A DNA stretch of 64,000 nt from G963674665 sp963674665. GTDB taxonomy: Bacteria > Desulfobacterota > Desulfovibrionia > Desulfovibrionales > Desulfovibrionaceae. Where the stretch lies: contig CAXXPL010000005.1 of the NCBI GenBank assembly GCA_963674665.2, positions 124,001 through 188,000 on the forward strand, written 5' to 3'. The position numbers were made by a program, and so were the translations under genes. This document shows, one piece after another, positions 59,785 through 64,000 of the stretch. Below the pieces are notes generated by a model. It did not search any database and was not told the DNA's origin. It saw nothing but the letters and a program-made list of their open reading frames with translations. The stretch's first letter is position 1. Each line of letters starts with the position of its first letter.

Positions 59785-62700
59785 CTACAGGGGATACCCG
59801 TCGCGCTCCTCCTGAAGCCTGTTCAGCGTGGTCAGCAAAGTGTTGAAGTCCAGGGGCTTCGGCAGATAGCCGTTCATTCCGGCGTTGATGAACTGCACCT
59901 CGTCCTCGCTCATGGCGTACGCCGTGAGGGCAACTATGGGGACCGAGACGCTGTGGTTTCCGGCTTCTCCGCGTCTGATGGCCATGGTGGCCGTCACTCC
60001 GTCCATGACCGGCATCTGGATGTCCATGAGAACGATGTCGAAGGATTCGTTGCGCAACGCCTCTATGGCCTCCTTTCCATGGGTCACGGTATGTACCTTG
60101 TGCCCCATTTTTTCGAGTTGTCGCTTGGCGGCTATTCGGCTGACCATGTCGTCCTCGGCGAGCAGAATCCGGAACCGTGACTTTCCGACAGGCAAAGGCA
60201 GTGGTTGCGCGTAATTTCTTTCCGACACTTCCATGGCCTGCTGAAAGGGCAGGACAAAATGAATCGATGTCCCTTCTCCCTTGGCGCTGACAATGGACAT
60301 GTGCCCCCCCATGAGTGTCACCAGCCGTTTCGAGATGGAAAGTCCCAGCCCGGCTCCCTGAAACCTTCGTTTGTAGTCGCTTTCCGCCTGCGTGAAGGGA
60401 AGGAAAAGGCTGTCGATATCCTCGTCCGAGATGCCGATACCCGTGTCCGACACGGTGAATAGGATCCTGTGGGTTCCGTCTTGCAGCGCTGAAAGAGAGC
60501 TGGCTGACAAGGTGATGCTTCCGGACTCGGTGAACTTGATGGAGTTGCCCAGGAGGTTGCTGCACACTTGGTGCAGGCGCGCGGAGTCTCCGCGTAAACT
60601 CTCGGGGATGTCGTCCGGAATCTCCAGCCGCAATTCCAGGCCATTCTGCTTGCATGCCGGTTCGAACAGCTGCCGCAACGAGTCGATCACTCTCGAGAGC
60701 TTGAAGTCTTCGTTCACCACGATGAGCCTTCCAGCCTCGACCCTGGAAAGATCGAGAATATCGCTCAGGAGTCGTGTCAGGCGCTGACTCGAGGATATGG
60801 CCGTGTCCGCATACTCCGCCTGCTCCTCATCAAGGGTGGTTGTCTTGATGAGCTGCAGCATGCCGATGATACCGTTGAGCGGTGTCCGGATTTCGTGGCT
60901 CATGTTGGCCAGAAATTCGGATTTGGCCTTGTTTGCCACCTCGGCCAATTCCTTGGCCTGCAGCAGCTCGAGCTCCTGCCCCTTTTGCAGGGTGGTGTCG
61001 TGCACCACCGAATAGGCCACGCCCAGCTCGAAGACAGGCTGGGAGAGCCAGTGGAGCCAGTGGTACTCACCATTCTTGGCGCGGCAACGGTTTTCGAAAC
61101 TTATGAACGTGTCGCTCCGATGGGATGAGCCGGGCTGCAGAAGCAGGTTGTCCTGCAGATCGTCAGGGTGGATGAATTCCGTCAGGAGCTGTCCCACCAG
61201 TTCCCGCGGCTTGTATCCCAGGACGTGTTCGAACGCTGGATTGACGCGCAGGAAGACGCATTTTTCAAGATCGGAAACGCAGATCATGTCCGGCGAAAGG
61301 GTGAATATCCTTTCCAGTTCGAGTTCCGCCAGCTTCCTTTCCGTGATGTCCTGGGAAAAGCCCGAGATGAGAAACGCCCCGTTGCTGGTATCCTCCTGGA
61401 TTCTTGCATTCATGGTTATCCAGAGGTTCTTGCCGTCCCGCCTGCGGGCTTCGTATTCGAAATCAAAGACTTCACGGTCTCTCTGGAGAAGCCGGATAAA
61501 CTCCTTGCGGCGATTCTGGTCAATGTAGAGTTGTGTCCCGATGTCCGTGAAGTAGTCGATGGTTTCCTGGACAGAGGGCATGCCGAGAATTCTTGCCATT
61601 TCCGGATTCACATGCAGGGGGCGGCCCCGCGAGTCTGTGAGGAAGATGCCCACAGGTGCGTTCTCGAAGAGCTCCCGATACATGCGCTCGCTGGTGAGCA
61701 GCGCTTCCTGGGTTGCGAGGAGTTCATCGTTGATCGTCTGCAACTTTTCGTTGCTTTGCTGCATGAGCATGTTGGTCTGGGCGAGGTCCTCTTCCATGAT
61801 CCTGCGCTGTGTCACATCGATGACGATGGAGTAGAGCATGAGGACATTCTCTTCGAGGTGGATAGGTCCGCTGTAGACCGCGACATTGCGGACCTCCCCG
61901 GATGCGAGGCGGTGCTTGAACTCGAAATGGTTCCGCTGCTGTGCCCGGGCGGCTTCCATTTCCTGTGAAATCTCTTCTGGGGAGAGGGTGTTGATGTCCG
62001 TGATGTTCATGCCCAGGAGTTCGGAATGGTCCCAGCCGTAGAACCGCGAAGCCGCTGCATTGGCGTCCATGATGGCTCCAGTGTCCGGGTTTATGAGAAT
62101 CATCACCGCGTTGTGGTTGCGGAACAGATTCCTGTACCGTTTTCTTCCCGAACTCAGTTTGCTGGTCCGTTCCCGCACCTGATGTTTCAGGCTCCAGTTC
62201 CAGAACACGACCAGCGCCAGCAGGAGCAGCAGAGGCCCGGCAATCAAAGCCGAGAGTTGCAGCACATCCTTGTGGGTGAAGGATTTGTCTTCCAACACCC
62301 CGAGCCACTTCTCGCGAATTTCCTGGTATTGCCCCGTGTGCTTGAGGATGGCCAGGCCCTCGACAAAGCGCGACAGGAGTTGCTGGTTGCCTTCGATCAC
62401 CGCGTAGCAGTACGGGCTTGAGAGAAGAGGAGGGCCGGACATCCTGAGATTGGTAAGATTCAATTTGTTGATCCAGTAAATGCCGGGCAACTGGGCCACC
62501 AGTGCACAGTCATGGTGGCCGGAGGCCAGCAGACGGAGTGCGTCGGCCTCGGTTTCCACGAGGATCGCGTTGTTTTCCAGTCCGTGTTGGCGCAGAGAAT
62601 CGTGCATGATATCTCCCCGCATCACGATGATTTCCTTGCCCTTCAGATCATTCAGCTCCCGGATGCCCTTTTCCTTGGCGCGGGTGAAGATGGAGTGGTT

Positions 62701-63060
62701 GATGATGGTGTGGGGCGGGGAGAAGTCCACTGACTTGTCGCGCTCCGCGGAGTGGAACATGCCTTGAATGGCGTCGATTTTACCACTCTCGAGCTCGTCA
62801 CGGATCTCACCCCACGGTCCCAGGCGAATCTCCACGTCCATGCCCATCACCTTGGCGATGGCTCTGGTCTGATCAACGTTGTAACCCTGGGGAACGCCGT
62901 TTTCGTCCAGGAACTCGTAAGGGGGGTAGTGATAGTCTCCACCCACGATGATGGGAGCTCCTTGTTGCTGGGCGGCGAAAAGAGATGGTGCGTGGGCAAA
63001 GAGCGCAAGACATATGCAAAGCATGCGAGGGATGAGCGGATCGAGGATGGAGAGCTGCAT
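59785..63060 (-). CDS. BvgS-like hybrid sensor histidine kinase
   Basis: A 1091-residue membrane kinase. A signal segment (MLCICLALFAHAPSLFAA) and one periplasmic solute-binding domain (residues about 35-260; DYHYPPYEFLDENGVPQGYN) precede a membrane helix near 270 (LQLSALIAGPLLLLLALVVFW). PAS domains follow (about 320-440, 470-590, 600-710), then HisKA (NMSHEIRTPLNGI near 722), HATPase (SDTGIGISDED) and a receiver (IVLMDIQMPVMDG near 1011). The binding domain is of the amino-acid-binding type. The ATG at 63060 is chosen. No cognate regulator is in the window. Confidence 0.85.
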   Translation of the reverse strand: MQLSILDPLIPRMLCICLALFAHAPSLFAAQQQGAPIIVGGDYHYPPYEFLDENGVPQGYNVDQTRAIAKVMGMDVEIRLGPWGEIRDELESGKIDAIQGMFHSAERDKSVDFSPPHTIINHSIFTRAKEKGIRELNDLKGKEIIVMRGDIMHDSLRQHGLENNAILVETEADALRLLASGHHDCALVAQLPGIYWINKLNLTNLRMSGPPLLSSPYCYAVIEGNQQLLSRFVEGLAILKHTGQYQEIREKWLGVLEDKSFTHKDVLQLSALIAGPLLLLLALVVFWNWSLKHQVRERTSKLSSGRKRYRNLFRNHNAVMILINPDTGAIMDANAAASRFYGWDHSELLGMNITDINTLSPEEISQEMEAARAQQRNHFEFKHRLASGEVRNVAVYSGPIHLEENVLMLYSIVIDVTQRRIMEEDLAQTNMLMQQSNEKLQTINDELLATQEALLTSERMYRELFENAPVGIFLTDSRGRPLHVNPEMARILGMPSVQETIDYFTDIGTQLYIDQNRRKEFIRLLQRDREVFDFEYEARRRDGKNLWITMNARIQEDTSNGAFLISGFSQDITERKLAELELERIFTLSPDMICVSDLEKCVFLRVNPAFEHVLGYKPRELVGQLLTEFIHPDDLQDNLLLQPGSSHRSDTFISFENRCRAKNGEYHWLHWLSQPVFELGVAYSVVHDTTLQKGQELELLQAKELAEVANKAKSEFLANMSHEIRTPLNGIIGMLQLIKTTTLDEEQAEYADTAISSSQRLTRLLSDILDLSRVEAGRLIVVNEDFKLSRVIDSLRQLFEPACKQNGLELRLEIPDDIPESLRGDSARLHQVCSNLLGNSIKFTESGSITLSASSLSALQDGTHRILFTVSDTGIGISDEDIDSLFLPFTQAESDYKRRFQGAGLGLSISKRLVTLMGGHMSIVSAKGEGTSIHFVLPFQQAMEVSERNYAQPLPLPVGKSRFRILLAEDDMVSRIAAKRQLEKMGHKVHTVTHGKEAIEALRNESFDIVLMDIQMPVMDGVTATMAIRRGEAGNHSVSVPIVALTAYAMSEDEVQFINAGMNGYLPKPLDFNTLLTTLNRLQEERDGYPL

Positions 63061-63337
63061 TTGTGTCACCGGGGTACCGTCATGCGTACAACGCCTGACT
63101 AAGAGAGTTCTGGCCAAACATTTCGGCATGAGGGATTTTATTCTTCGCAAGTCAATGTACCATATCAGAGTAACAAAGCGAAGTGCCAATATCCACACCA
63201 CATGAATGAGATACGTATAAAAGGGTATAGGCAAATAATCATTTTCTGTGCGGGAAACAGCTTGGCGATTCGAATATTCGAGGGGCGCAACGGAGACGGG
63301 CGGTTTCAACGCCCCCAGTCTCCCCGATCCGGAGGGG

Positions 63338-64000
63338 TCACTTTAGGGACAGGGTGAAAGAGCCGTTTTCGTCCACTGCCAGGGATACCTTTCCCGGACT
63401 CCGGTTGGAGCGCATCTGGGCCAGGATTTCCCTGCTCAGGCGGGGGAGGACGTCATGGGCCAGGACGTGGTCGATGCCCCTGGCCCCGGAGTCGCTCTGC
63501 ATGCAGCGCTGGGCAATGTTAAGGGGTACATCCCGGCTGTATTCCAGAGTCAGGTTGTTGGCCAGTAGCAGGCGCCGGGCCAGGCTGTCCAGCTTGATCA
63601 CGGTTATTTCCGTCAGTGGAGTGACAGTGAGGGGGTAGTAGGGCGTAACGGTCATTCTGGACAGGAGCGAAGGCTTGAAGTGCTCCATGAGTTGGGGCCG
63701 GATGGCGTCGAGAACCAACTCCACGGAAGTGGGGCCTTCGGCGTGAAGCTCCTGTATTTCCTCGGCCGCGAGGTTGCTGGTCAGGAAGATCATGGTGTTG
63801 CTGAAATCAATGGGTCGCCCCTCTCCATCGGCGAGAATCCCCTTGTCGAACACCTGGTGAAAGAGGTTCATGACTTCGGGGTTGGCCTTCTCCGCTTCAT
63901 CGAGGAGCACGACGCAGAAGGGGCGGCGGCGTACGGCCTCGGTCAGGACGCCCCCCTCTCCATACCCCACGTAGCCCGGAGGAGAGCCGATGAGGCGGCT
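63338..64000 (-). CDS. C-terminal part of a ClpV/TssH-type AAA+ ATPase
   Basis: The visible 220 residues are the second ATPase module and the C-terminal D2-small domain: SRLIGSPPGYVGYGEGGVLT, CVVLLDEAEKANPEVMNLF (Walker B), FDKGILADGEGRPIDFSNT and MIFLTSNLAAEEI. The GEGRPIDFSNT motif and the loop patterns fit ClpV of type VI secretion better than ClpB. The gene runs off the right edge; the N-terminal domain that would decide is outside. A type VI cluster may lie beyond. Confidence 0.7.
   Translation of the reverse strand, partial: SRLIGSPPGYVGYGEGGVLTEAVRRRPFCVVLLDEAEKANPEVMNLFHQVFDKGILADGEGRPIDFSNTMIFLTSNLAAEEIQELHAEGPTSVELVLDAIRPQLMEHFKPSLLSRMTVTPYYPLTVTPLTEITVIKLDSLARRLLLANNLTLEYSRDVPLNIAQRCMQSDSGARGIDHVLAHDVLPRLSREILAQMRSNRSPGKVSLAVDENGSFTLSLK

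Noticed and set aside
1..64000. CRISPR arrays, tRNA and rRNA genes
   Set aside because: No regularly spaced direct repeats and no cloverleaf or rRNA-like sequence was seen in the gaps between genes.

Overview
The window looks like the chromosome of a Desulfovibrionales-type deltaproteobacterium (Desulfovibrio or a close relative). This is inferred from the high-GC coding style, a 120-residue DksA with a C4 zinc finger, a linked CooA-like regulator / CooS / CooC module, many large sensor kinases, and G-rich hairpins that recur at gene ends. No rRNA, tRNA or CRISPR array was found.

Layout. 1-9262: an AddA-type helicase-nuclease, a phosphofructokinase, an HD hydrolase, RicT (PSP1 domain) and MetG. 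9.4-10.9 kb: an IS110-family insertion sequence with about 300 bp of non-coding DNA on one side, which could hold a bridge RNA. 10.9-13.8 kb: a lipid/glycan pair (LAB_N-like plus GT2), and a RarD-type transporter divergent from a TetR regulator with a perfect operator palindrome. 14.1-16.0 kb: a secreted passenger and an autotransporter barrel split between two frames, then a small exported protein behind a possible RNA switch. 16.1-23.8 kb: a minus-strand type II secretion / type IV pilus-like set (PilP/GspC-like, PilN/GspL-like, GspF, GspE, ExeA-type ATPase) without pilin or secretin. 23.9-29.5 kb: cell-wall genes (penicillin-binding protein 1A, MltB fused to a beta-helix). 29.6-30.6 kb: an AT-rich patch with a TPR protein that ends in an IS200-like hairpin. 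30.6-36.5 kb: ybeY, the 7TM-HD gene, phoH and an NFACT/RqcH-family gene in one direction.

36.8-49.6 kb: dksA, a DUF364 protein, a periplasmic binding protein, a frameshifted GT4 glycosyltransferase, a polysaccharide deacetylase, two sensor kinases (one with a cysteine-rich PAS, one with four CBS domains), an ornithine aminotransferase, and leuC-leuD. 49.9-56.2 kb: an APH-like kinase, then the CO module (cooA, cooS, cooC) and a sodium/solute symporter. A CooA-type palindrome lies about 41.5 bp before a likely transcription start for cooS. 56.3-64.0 kb: small and secreted proteins of unknown role, an 820-bp stretch with no clear gene but many hairpins, a FadR-type GntR regulator with an operator on its own promoter, a BvgS-like hybrid kinase, and the C-terminal part of a ClpV-type AAA+ ATPase that runs off the end.

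The most notable signals are the CooA variant that keeps the heme His but has Ser at the Cys75 position, the mutually exclusive hairpins before the gene at 15528, the MltB-beta-helix fusion, the IS110 non-coding end, the two frameshifted loci, and the unexplained 57.5-58.15 kb stretch.
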